Positions 1 through 6,333 of a stretch of 11,697 nucleotides of DNA are shown here, piece by piece. Within the stretch, counting starts at the first letter, position 1. Each line of letters begins with the position of its first letter. Location: contig JAHDHM010000075.1 in NCBI GenBank assembly GCA_020631315.1, positions 1-11,697 on the forward strand, given 5' to 3'. The position numbers were made by a program, and so were the translations under genes. Under the pieces are notes generated by a model that made no database searches, was not told where the DNA came from, and was given only the letters and a program-made list of their open reading frames with translations. Source of the stretch: Acidimicrobiales bacterium. Its GTDB lineage: Bacteria > Actinomycetota > Acidimicrobiia > Acidimicrobiales > Poriferisodaliceae.

Positions 1-991
1 GCGGCTTCGGCAGCGCCGGCGAGTCGGTCACCTGGTAGTGCTCGCCGTTGTGGCCGAACGTCGAGCCGACGGGTGTGTCCCAGAGGCCGGTGACGATGGC
101 GAGGTGCTCCTCGAACCGCTCGAAGCGCTCACCGAGCGGCGGGAACGCGAAGCCGTAGGCGTCGTGCTCGGCCTGGTACCGCAGCCCTTCGCGCAACGCT
201 CGCGCTTCGGTGATGTCCCTGATGCTGGTGATGTACCCGGCGATCGCCGGATCGTCGAACATCGCCCGCCCTGCCAGCTGGCACCAGCGCCACGATCCGT
301 CCGCGTGCTGGATTCGCACCTCACACGAGAGCCGCAGTGACGTGTCGACGATCGTGCGCTCGACAGCTGCCTTGAGGCGCCCGAGGTCGTCGGGGTGGAC
401 GTGCTCGTAGCCATCGACACCGAGGACGTCGTCGAGGTCCAGGCCGTTGATGTTGCTGTAGGCCGGGCTCACGTACGAGATCCGCCCATACCGGCCCGCC
501 ACCAGCACGGCGTCGGTCGTCTCACCGAGCAGTGCGCCCAGGCGGCGCTCCTTGCCGGCGATCTCCGCGTGCTGGGCCTCGTGCGACGCGGCGACGACAC
601 GGAGCAGGTCCACGACCGCCACCGTCCCGAAGCGGCCCGTCTCGAACTGCACGAGCAGGTCGGCGTCCGTGTTGCCGCGTTCCATCAGGGCCAGGCCGGC
701 GGCGAGGGCCGGCTCGGAGGCACGACGCGCCGACGATGCCTCGAGCTCGGCAGCGAACATCTCGCTGACGCGCCGACGCCGACGGATCGGGAGACCGAGC
801 GACGATCCCGCACTCAGGCGCTCGTAGAACTGGGCACGGTCGAGCAACGCCGTCCGGTCACGGTGGTTGACGACGAAGCTGTCGATCCGGGCGTCGCTGC
901 GGAGCTTGGCTTCGAGGTCACGGGCGCGCGTGAACCCGGACACGGACTGGCGCAGGGTCGCCAGCTCTCCGAGGGTCACGGGTCGTCGCAC
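1..991 (-). CDS. PAS-domain signalling protein joined in frame to a luciferase-like oxidoreductase segment (partial, runs off left edge)
   Basis: This leftward frame is open from about 991 to the window edge, giving about 329 residues without a stop. Residues ~37-75 (DSFVVNHRDRTALLDRAQFY and the basic stretch after it) resemble the CBS-like sensor region found before PAS-GGDEF modules. Residues ~148-262 form a PAS/PAC domain: TTDAVLVAG, ISYVSPAYSNINGL, HPDDLGRL, DGSWRW, and the closing GYITSIRDITEARAL. The next residues, LRYQAEHDA, normally lead into a GGDEF domain (LTGLPNR). Here they continue as AYGFAFPPLGERFERFEEHL, then IVTGLWDTPVG and VTDSPALPKP, which is the interior of an LLM-class F420-dependent oxidoreductase. 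I placed the start at GTG 991 because GGAG lies 4 nt upstream; GTG 979 is an alternative. The protein's role is unclear because the hybrid may be an assembly artefact. The PAS half is certain as a family, and the LLM half is very likely. Confidence 0.72.
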   Translation of the reverse strand, partial: MRRPVTLGELATLRQSVSGFTRARDLEAKLRSDARIDSFVVNHRDRTALLDRAQFYERLSAGSSLGLPIRRRRRVSEMFAAELEASSARRASEPALAAGLALMERGNTDADLLVQFETGRFGTVAVVDLLRVVAASHEAQHAEIAGKERRLGALLGETTDAVLVAGRYGRISYVSPAYSNINGLDLDDVLGVDGYEHVHPDDLGRLKAAVERTIVDTSLRLSCEVRIQHADGSWRWCQLAGRAMFDDPAIAGYITSIRDITEARALREGLRYQAEHDAYGFAFPPLGERFERFEEHLAIVTGLWDTPVGSTFGHNGEHYQVTDSPALPKP

Positions 992-1104
992 GAAGCTCCG
1001 ATCGGCAGGCGTGAACGGTGATTCAAGCAGACCGCCTCGGGGATCTTGCGACGAAATGTCACCCGCCCGTGCGACTTGACCGGACCACTGACCGTACGTC
1101 GCTC

Positions 1105-1119
1105 TATGTTGGCGACATG
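1105..1119 (+). promoter_or_regulatory. Putative -10 element of a leaderless promoter for the hydrolase gene
   Basis: TATGTT at 1105-1110 ends 6 nt before the ATG at 1117, so transcription would start at or next to the start codon. There is no Shine-Dalgarno sequence before that ATG, which fits a leaderless mRNA. A TTGACC at 1076-1081 lies 23 nt upstream, too far for a standard -35. TGACCG occurs at 1077-1082 and again at 1089-1094 and could be a regulator half-site. The assignment is by motif spacing only. Confidence 0.4.
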
Positions 1120-1893
1120 GCGACGACCACCGCAGCAGACGGCACCGCGATCCACCACGACATCCAGGGCGACGGACCGACCGTGCTCCTCGTGCACGGC
1201 ATCACCGAGCAGTCGGGCTGCTGGGATCCGATCGTCTCCCGGCTGGCAGTGGATCACCGCGTCGTCACGATGGACCTACGAGGCCACGGCGCCTCGGACC
1301 GTACGGCGCCCTACGACCTCGCCACGATGGTCGGGGACGTGGCCGCGGTCATCGCCGCTGTCGGCGGCGGCGAGATCGACCTCGTCGGACACTCGCTCGG
1401 CGGTGCCGTGGTGTCCGCTGCAGCCGGGGCACTACCGGTCCGCAGCGTCGTCAACGTCGATCAGTCGTTGCAGCTCGATGCGTTCCAGGAGCAGCTCCAA
1501 GCCGCTGCGCCGATGCTCCGCGATCCGCAGATGTGTCCTGCCGTGATCGGCGCACTGTTCGACGACATGGCCGGAACCGCACTGTCGGCCGACGAGCGCG
1601 CCCGCATCGAGTCCAACCGCTCGGCAGAGCAGGACGTCGTGCTCGGGGTGTGGCACGACGTCATCGAGTCCGATCCCGCCGACCTGCGGGCGCTCGTCGA
1701 GGCGACCGCTGCGGCGATCACCGCGCCGTACCTCAACGTGTTCGGCATCGACCCGGGCGACGACTACGCAGACTGGTTCGCCGCCGCAGTGCCCTCGGCG
1801 CGGACCGAGGTGTGGGCGGGCCTCGGCCACTACCCACACCTCGTCGAGCCGGACCGCTTCGTCGAGACGGTGCGCTCCTTCTGGGGTCGCTGA
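1117..1893 (+). CDS. Alpha/beta-fold hydrolase
   Basis: This is a 258-residue cytosolic alpha/beta hydrolase, the usual length for the family. An oxyanion-hole HG lies at 27-28 (LLVHGITEQSGCW). The nucleophile elbow GHSLGG (91-96) carries Ser93. The acid is probably Asp212 in GIDPGDDY, and the catalytic His238 lies in GLGHYPHLVEPDRF. The full triad is therefore present and the enzyme should be active as an esterase, lactonase or related hydrolase; the substrate cannot be read from sequence. The frame is open back to a GTG at 1018, but ATG 1117 fits better: the protein begins right before the first beta strand, and a -10-like hexamer sits 6 nt upstream. It is divergent from the PAS gene, and its stop lies 29 nt from the stop of the convergent Rieske gene. 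Confidence 0.9.
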   Translation: MATTTAADGTAIHHDIQGDGPTVLLVHGITEQSGCWDPIVSRLAVDHRVVTMDLRGHGASDRTAPYDLATMVGDVAAVIAAVGGGEIDLVGHSLGGAVVSAAAGALPVRSVVNVDQSLQLDAFQEQLQAAAPMLRDPQMCPAVIGALFDDMAGTALSADERARIESNRSAEQDVVLGVWHDVIESDPADLRALVEATAAAITAPYLNVFGIDPGDDYADWFAAAVPSARTEVWAGLGHYPHLVEPDRFVETVRSFWGR

Positions 1894-1903
1894 GCTACTG
1901 CTC

Positions 1904-1924
1904 GGTCGGCCCGTTCAGCCGATC
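1904..1924. terminator. Possible shared hairpin between convergent genes
   Basis: GGTCGGC (1904-1910) can pair with GCCGATC (1918-1924) across a 7-nt loop, giving 7 bp with one G-U pair. It sits between the hydrolase stop and the Rieske stop, where a bidirectional terminator would be expected. There is no T-run on either side, and the right arm overlaps the Rieske stop codon, so this is a weak candidate. Confidence 0.25.
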
Positions 1925-2795
1925 AGCCGTGGCCGCCGGACGTGCAGTTCGGGCCTTCCTGACCCTGCCCGGTGGTGTTGGTGCCGAAGATCGGGCCGGG
2001 CACCACGGTGCCGGTGTCGATCACGACGTCCTCACCCTCGAAGGTGATCGGGAAGCGGTCCATGCCGCGAGGGGCGGGCCCGCCACGCTTCTCGCCGACC
2101 CGGTTGTACTGGGAGCCGTGGCAGGGGCACTCGAACCACTGTGAGGTGTCGCAGGACGGCACGCGGCAGCCGAGGTGCGGGCACTTCTGCCAGAGAGCGA
2201 CGTAGCCCTCCTCCATGCCGCTGACGATCCGCTCGTCGTAGACGGCTCGCGCTGCTGGCAGCGCCTCGGCCGGGTACGGCTGGACGTAGGCCTGGGCTTC
2301 GGCGAAGTAGGCGAAGTTTGTCGCCGGCTGGCTACCGGCGATAGCGGCGTCGACCTCCGACCGGGTGCCGACCTTGACCTTGGACCCGAACCCACCGCCG
2401 GCCTTGGGCCACAGGAACGACAGCGTCGCGGCACCGAACCCGCTGAGGCCGAGGCCGGTCAGGCCGAGGGACGCCCTGTTGAGGAACTGGCGACGGGTGA
2501 CACCGAGCTTCTCCGGGTCCGACGGCGTCCACTCGGGCAACGCGACCGGCGTCTCGGCGACGGGTTCGATGCCGGCGCCCTCGATACGTGCGAGCGCAGC
2601 GGCGGCTTCGACCTCCCGGCCGGTCGGGACCGACGTAGCGGCAGCGGCTGCGTCTCGCCGGCGAACTGTGCGGTCGAGCTCCGCGGTGGTGCCGAAGGCC
2701 GAGTTCTCGGAACGGCGGGTGGTGATCCAGGTGACCAGGGCGGCCATGGCCACGAGGAGAGGGATGACGACGACCAGGACGATCGTGCTGCTCAT
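1923..2795 (-). CDS. Rieske [2Fe-2S] protein, QcrA-like
   Basis: This 290-residue membrane-anchored Rieske protein carries the complete cluster-binding site: Cys205 and His207 (KCPHLGC) with Cys223 and His226 (ECPCHGS). Cys210 and Cys225 are placed for the stabilising disulfide. GPAPRGMDRFPI follows, as in menaquinol/cytochrome c reductase subunits. A hydrophobic helix spans ~4-22. A second one (~107-129) is preceded by the twin arginine VTRRQFLNR (99-107), a Tat signal that would move the folded cluster domain across the membrane. This resembles actinobacterial QcrA, where the Tat motif precedes the last membrane helix, though QcrA usually has three helices and two are visible here. The start at ATG 2795 is chosen for GAGAGGAA, 7 nt upstream; an in-frame GTG at 2840 is less likely. 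No cytochrome b or c gene is adjacent, so the partner complex is unknown. Confidence 0.88.
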   Translation of the reverse strand: MSSTIVLVVVIPLLVAMAALVTWITTRRSENSAFGTTAELDRTVRRRDAAAAATSVPTGREVEAAAALARIEGAGIEPVAETPVALPEWTPSDPEKLGVTRRQFLNRASLGLTGLGLSGFGAATLSFLWPKAGGGFGSKVKVGTRSEVDAAIAGSQPATNFAYFAEAQAYVQPYPAEALPAARAVYDERIVSGMEEGYVALWQKCPHLGCRVPSCDTSQWFECPCHGSQYNRVGEKRGGPAPRGMDRFPITFEGEDVVIDTGTVVPGPIFGTNTTGQGQEGPNCTSGGHG

Positions 2796-2913
2796 GAGGG
2801 GGTTCCTCTCGTACGGCGACCGGTCGAGCCGATCGCTCACGAGAAGAAACCCGACGACCTCACTCTGGTTTCCGTTTCCGGACCGAAGTGACCGACTTCA
2901 TTCCTCTGTAAGG

Positions 2914-2970
2914 GCCCTCCAGCTCGCTCCCGCTCGCTGCCCTGCCCTCCAGCTCGCTCCCGCTCGCTGC
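2914..2970. repeat. 27-nt direct repeat, two copies with a 30-nt period
   Basis: Positions 2914-2940 and 2944-2970 are identical over 27 nt, separated by 3 nt. Each contains GCCCTCC followed by AGCTCGCTCCCGCTCGCTGC, itself built from repeated CGCTCGCT-like units. On the leftward strand the first copy begins at the last base of the dehydrogenase stop codon (TAG, 2972-2970), so the repeats would form the 3' end of that transcript. They lie within the 174-nt gap before the Rieske gene. I see no internal hairpin in a unit and no T-run, so a terminator is not obvious. Confidence 0.85.
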
Positions 2971-3753
2971 TACTCGGGTGTGACGTAGGCGGCGGTGAGG
3001 CCGCCGTCGACGTTCAGGTTCGACCCCGTCACATACGACGCTTCGTCGGAGGCGAGGAAGACGACCGCTTCGGCGATCTCGGGCGATTCGCCGAAGCGGC
3101 CCATCGGCACGTGGACCAAACGGCGCTGACGCTTCTCCTCGGTGTCCAGGAACGCCATCAACAGCTCGGTCCGGAGTGGACCCGGCGACACGGCGTTGAC
3201 CCGGATGCCTTCCCGGGCGTGGATGACGGCCAGCTCACGGGTCATCGACAGCACTGCGCCCTTGGACGCCGTGTAGGCGATCTGTGGCGTCGCGGCACCG
3301 ACGGATGCGACGAACGAGGCGGTGTTGACGATCGCTCCCCCGCCACGCCGCCGCAGCGCCGGGATGCCGTGACGGCAGCCCAACAGGACGCCACGCACGT
3401 TGATGTCGAGGGTCCTGGCGTTGATCGGGCGTCTCGACGGCATCGTCATCCCCCGCCAACATCACGCCGGCGTTGTTGAACAGGATGTCCAGGCCACCGA
3501 AGCGGTCCTCGGCGAGCGCGATCATGGCCGCGACCTGCTCGTCATCGGTGACGTCGACGTGCAGTGCTGCGGCGGTGCCACCGGCGTCGGCGACCATGTC
3601 GACCGTCTGCTCGTTGGCCTCGTCGACCACGTCGGCAGCGACAACGCTGGCGCCCTCTTCGGCCATGCGGAGCGCGGTCGCCCGACCCACACCACCTCCG
3701 GCGCCCGTGATCACCGCGACCTTGCCGGCGAGCCGGCCCGTTCCGTTCGTCAT
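2970..3753 (-). pseudogene. Short-chain dehydrogenase/reductase, broken by a frameshift near 3420
   Basis: Two frames together make one SDR. The upstream frame from ATG 3753 gives the Rossmann start TGAGGGVG (16-23), Asp41 at the end of strand 2 (suggesting NAD rather than NADP), DVTD, and NNAG (93-96), through ETPDQ (residue 111, nt 3421). The reading then continues one base over, from about 3419, as ARTLDINVRGVLLG. The catalytic NTAS, YTASK, PGPLRTE and C-terminal VDGG follow, ending at TAG 2970. Family spacing normally has about two more residues (such as VW) between ETPxx and the RTLD motif. A 5-nt loss would therefore explain both the frame and the length. It may be a true mutation or a sequence error; the rest of the gene looks intact. 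It lies 18 nt downstream of the glutamine-synthetase-like gene, so it was probably co-transcribed, with its own possible leaderless promoter. The substrate is unknown. Confidence 0.85.
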
Positions 3754-3766
3754 GAGCGGGACGTTA
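3754..3766 (-). promoter_or_regulatory. Putative -10 element of a leaderless promoter for the dehydrogenase
   Basis: On the leftward strand TAACGT (3766-3761) is followed by 7 nt and then the ATG at 3753. No Shine-Dalgarno sequence is visible. The spacing matches the elements before the hydrolase and DUF2855 genes. It overlaps the short gap after the glutamine-synthetase-like gene, so it would be an internal promoter. The call rests on motif and spacing only. Confidence 0.35.
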
Positions 3767-3771
3767 GGGCG

Positions 3772-5154
3772 TCAGATGCGCTCGAAGTAGCGCTGGTGCT
3801 CCCAGTCGGTGACGGCGGCGTTCCACGCCGCCAGCTCCTGGCGGGCGAAGTGGGCGTAGTGGTCGACCACGTCGTCGCCGAGAGCCGAGCGGGCAAACGC
3901 AGATGACTCGAACAGGGCGAGTGCCTCGGTCAGCGTGCCGGGCACGTGCGGCGCGTCGTCGGCGTTGTAGCCGTCACCGCGCAGCTCTGCGGGCGGTTCG
4001 ATCTGCTGCTCGATGCCGTCGAGACCACTCGCCAGCGCAGCGGCATAGACGAGGTACGGGTTCACGTCGCCGCCGGCGATACGGCACTCGATCCTCAGGC
4101 TGGGACCCGAACCCACGACACGGAAGCCCGCCGTCCGGTTGTCCGTCGACCACGCGACGCGCGTCGGTGCCCAGCTGGCGGCCTGGTAGCGCTTGTACGA
4201 GTTGATCGTCGGCGCATAGAGCAGCATCAGCTCATCGAGGTGGGCCATCCATCCGCCCAGGAACCAGCGGAACGTGTCCGCCTGCCCTGCTCCATCAGGC
4301 GACACAGCGCCATCGGCGAACGCCGGGGTGTCGCCGTCGGCGTTCCAGAGGCTCAGGTGGATGTGGCAGCTGTTGCCCGACTCGCCGAACACCGGCTTGG
4401 CCATGAACGTGCACGAGATGCCCTGCTGGTCGGCCAGTTCCTTCATGGCGTGCTTCATCACACCGTGGCGGTCGGCCATGGTCATGACGTCGGCGTAGCG
4501 GATGTTCAGCTCGTGCTGGCCGAGCGCCGCCTCGCCCTTCGAGTTCTCGACCGGCACGCCGGACGCGCCGAGCGCCCGGCGAGCGGCTCCGATGTAGGGC
4601 TCCACCCGAGCGCCCTGGAGCAGGTGGTAGTCCTCGTTGTACCAACCCGACGTGGTGAGGTTCCGGTAGCCCTGCTCGTGCGCCTGACGGTACGACTCGG
4701 TGAACAGGAAGCACTCGAGTTCGCTGGCCGCCTTGGCCACGTACCCGGCGTCGGCGAGGCGCTCGACCTGGCGTCGCAGGATCGAACGCGGAGCGACCGG
4801 TACGTCGGTCTCCGGCTCACCGTCGACGACGTCGCACAGCACCAGTGCGGTTCGGTCGGTCCACGCGGCCCGGCGCAGAGTCGAGAGGTCAGGCACGAGG
4901 TGGAAGTCGCCGTACCCCTTCGACCAGTTGGCGTAGGCGTACCCCTCGACCGGCTCCATGTCCATGTCGACGGTCAGCAGGTAGTTGCAGCCGTGGGTGC
5001 CGTGGCCGAGTGCGTCCTCGACGAAGAACTCGGCGTCGAAGCGCTTCCCCATGAGGCGTCCGAAGTGGTCGGTGAAGGCGACGATGACGGTGTCGATCGC
5101 TCCGGACTCGACGTCCCTGCGCAGGTCGTCTTCGCTCAACATCCCTCGGGTCAC
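3772..5154 (-). CDS. Glutamine synthetase family protein (gamma-glutamyl amide ligase)
   Basis: This 460-residue enzyme has the GS beta-grasp and catalytic domains. The GS fold ligates ammonia or an amine to the gamma-carboxylate of glutamate using ATP. Visible sites are metal-binding ELECFL (Glu145, Glu147), ENSKGEAALGQHELNIRY (Glu208, Glu215), nucleotide-site HIHLSL (264-269), NSYKRY (318-323), the arginine region APTRVAWSTDNRTAGFR (329-345) and RIECRIAGGDVNPYL (354-368). The NLYDLP adenylylation motif of housekeeping GlnA is replaced by GDGYNADD. With the short length, this suggests a GlnA3/PuuA-like gamma-glutamylpolyamine or related ligase rather than the main glutamine synthetase. The downstream SDR fits amine catabolism, but no aldehyde dehydrogenase or amidotransferase is seen. 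GTG 5154 is preferred because GGAG lies 5 nt upstream; ATG 5142 is an alternative. It is divergent from the epimerase gene. Confidence 0.92.
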   Translation of the reverse strand: MTRGMLSEDDLRRDVESGAIDTVIVAFTDHFGRLMGKRFDAEFFVEDALGHGTHGCNYLLTVDMDMEPVEGYAYANWSKGYGDFHLVPDLSTLRRAAWTDRTALVLCDVVDGEPETDVPVAPRSILRRQVERLADAGYVAKAASELECFLFTESYRQAHEQGYRNLTTSGWYNEDYHLLQGARVEPYIGAARRALGASGVPVENSKGEAALGQHELNIRYADVMTMADRHGVMKHAMKELADQQGISCTFMAKPVFGESGNSCHIHLSLWNADGDTPAFADGAVSPDGAGQADTFRWFLGGWMAHLDELMLLYAPTINSYKRYQAASWAPTRVAWSTDNRTAGFRVVGSGPSLRIECRIAGGDVNPYLVYAAALASGLDGIEQQIEPPAELRGDGYNADDAPHVPGTLTEALALFESSAFARSALGDDVVDHYAHFARQELAAWNAAVTDWEHQRYFERI

Positions 5155-5188
5155 CGCAGCTCCAGTTCGTCGTACGTGACCTCGGGTC

Positions 5189-5194
5189 TACCAT
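5189..5194 (+). promoter_or_regulatory. Weak candidate -10 element for the epimerase gene
   Basis: TACCAT lies 46 nt before the ATG at 5241 in the 86-nt divergent region. TTCGTC (5166-5171) is 17 nt upstream of it but is a poor -35 match. The position is plausible; the sequence support is low. Confidence 0.2.
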
Positions 5195-5210
5195 CGGCCC
5201 GCGCATTCGT

Positions 5211-5237
5211 ACGAGGGCACGAGGGGCACGAGGGGGA
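5211..5237 (+). repeat. Three tandem ACGAGGG(G) units ending in the ribosome-binding site
   Basis: ACGAGGGC (5211-5218), ACGAGGGGC (5219-5227) and ACGAGGGGGA (5228-5237) follow one another directly. Each is one G longer than the one before. The last supplies the purine-rich Shine-Dalgarno sequence a few bases before ATG 5241, and the other two could act as extra ribosome docking sites. It may simply be a slippage-prone tract. Confidence 0.6.
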
Positions 5238-5240
5238 ACG

Positions 5241-6218
5241 ATGAGCGGACGGGTGCTGGTCACCGGAGCCAACGGCTTCATCGGACGTCGGACGGTGCGG
5301 CTCCTGCGCGACCAGGGCTGGACCACCGTCGCCATGGTGCTACCCGACGAGGCGATCCACCCAGAACTCGACGCCGACGAGGTCGCTCGAGCGAACGTCA
5401 CCGACCGATCGTCTCTCGACGCGCCGATGCGTGACGTGGACGCCGTGGTGCATCTGGCCGCCCTCGTGGCCGAAGCCAGCGGCGACTACCCCGCCCACTG
5501 GGCCGTGACCGCCGATGGCAGCGCCAACGTGTTCGACGCCGCCGGCCAAGTCGGCGCGCGCACCGTGGTGACGACGTCGATCTGCAACTACGGCGATGCG
5601 GTCCGTCGGGGGCCGTGCCCGGAGGACGTCGAGCGAGGCCGGCCTCAGGGTCCCTACGGCGTGGCGAAGCAGGGCCAGGAGGACGCCGCGTTCGCCGCGG
5701 CTTCCGACGGGCTGGACGTCTCCGTCGTGCGACCGTCGAACGTGTACGGCATCGGCAGTCGCCCCTGGGTCGATCTCATGGTCGGCCTGCTGCAGGCCGG
5801 CCAGTTCCCGCTGCTCGACGGTGGTACCGGCAACGCGGGGCTCGTCCACGTCGACAACCTGGCAGATGCGCTCGTCGCCCTCCTCGGCCTCGATGACGCG
5901 GCAGGTCAGGCGTTCAACGTGTGCGATGGCCTCGACGTCACCTGGGCGCAGTACGCGCACGACCTGGCCGAGATCGTCGGGGCCGCACCGCCCCAGACGG
6001 TCGACGCCGCTCCGCTGCTCGCTGCGGCCGAGGCGAACGAGGACCCGCCGAACCGGGTGCCGCCGCGTGGCGCGGCGGTCCCACCGCTCGAGTTCCTGAA
6101 CCTGATCGGCGCCGACAGCGACTTCCCGACCGATCGGCTCGTCGCTGCCACCGGATGGGCTCCGAGGGTGTCTTACGACCAGGCGATCGAGGAGCTTCGA
6201 GTCCACCTCACGTCTTGA
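5241..6218 (+). CDS. NAD-dependent epimerase/dehydratase (extended SDR)
   Basis: This 325-residue extended SDR has the N-terminal nucleotide-binding motif TGANGFIG with glycines 9, 12 and 15. HLAA (71-74) follows, then TTSICNYGD with Ser113 at the catalytic serine/threonine position. The active-site YxxxK is Tyr139 and Lys143 in GPYGVAKQ. RPSNVYG and the LVHVDNLADALVALL segment are typical of NAD(P)-dependent nucleotide-sugar epimerases/dehydratases and related reductases. The C-terminal half is the substrate-binding part, which varies, so the substrate is not assignable. The start ATG 5241 has a strong AGGGGG site 4-5 nt upstream. It is divergent from the glutamine-synthetase-like gene and is followed by an independent promoter for the next gene, so it is probably transcribed alone. 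Confidence 0.92.
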   Translation: MSGRVLVTGANGFIGRRTVRLLRDQGWTTVAMVLPDEAIHPELDADEVARANVTDRSSLDAPMRDVDAVVHLAALVAEASGDYPAHWAVTADGSANVFDAAGQVGARTVVTTSICNYGDAVRRGPCPEDVERGRPQGPYGVAKQGQEDAAFAAASDGLDVSVVRPSNVYGIGSRPWVDLMVGLLQAGQFPLLDGGTGNAGLVHVDNLADALVALLGLDDAAGQAFNVCDGLDVTWAQYAHDLAEIVGAAPPQTVDAAPLLAAAEANEDPPNRVPPRGAAVPPLEFLNLIGADSDFPTDRLVAATGWAPRVSYDQAIEELRVHLTS

Positions 6219-6228
6219 CGGCGAACGA

Positions 6229-6257
6229 TTGCCCCGCCCGCACCGTCTGACTACTCT
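6229..6257 (+). promoter_or_regulatory. Promoter for the PLDc_N-domain gene
   Basis: TTGCCC (6229-6234) and TACTCT (6252-6257) are separated by exactly 17 nt, the ideal spacing for a housekeeping sigma-70-type promoter. The predicted start is near 6264, giving a leader of about 70 nt before ATG 6334. It lies just past the epimerase stop at 6218. This is the best promoter by sequence in the window. Confidence 0.55.
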
Positions 6258-6262
6258 GCGTG

Positions 6263-6308
6263 GTCGACGCTGTGGGGCGTCGACGACGCCGGTCATGGGG
6301 ATCCGGCG
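6263..6308 (+). promoter_or_regulatory. Two adjacent inverted repeats in the predicted 5' leader
   Basis: GTCGACGC (6263-6270) and GCGTCGAC (6277-6284) form a perfect 8-bp inverted repeat with a 6-nt loop, starting at the predicted transcription start. CGCCGG (6287-6292) and CCGGCG (6303-6308) form a second, 6-bp one with a 10-nt loop. They could be RNA hairpins at the 5' end of the mRNA or, for the first, a repressor operator overlapping the start site. The Shine-Dalgarno sequence (around 6316-6327) lies outside both. Confidence 0.45.
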
Positions 6309-6333
6309 GCGCTACGAGAGAGGTGGGCGATCG

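Noticed and set aside
395..1021. Rightward open frame over the PAS gene
   Set aside because: The leftward frame carries the PAS motifs. This one is a low-complexity shadow without motifs.
976..1257. Leftward 93-codon frame across the divergent region
   Set aside because: It overlaps the hydrolase coding start and the divergent promoter, ends inside the PAS gene region in another frame, and has no motif.
2885..2899. GAAGT-N5-ACTTC inverted repeat upstream of the Rieske gene as an operator
   Set aside because: The arms are only 5 bp and expected by chance; no promoter element could be tied to it.
2914..2970. CRISPR-like array
   Set aside because: There are only two repeat copies with a 3-nt spacer and no cas gene nearby.
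2970..3449. Separate small gene starting at ATG 3449
   Set aside because: Its first ~10 residues (MTMPSRRPIN) are unlike SDRs and the rest is the C-terminal half of the frameshifted dehydrogenase, so it is not an independent gene.
3946..5244. Long rightward open frame (432 codons) opposite the glutamine-synthetase-like gene
   Set aside because: It is antisense to a gene with clear GS motifs throughout. Long opposite-strand frames are expected in GC-rich coding DNA, and its translation shows no recognisable motif.
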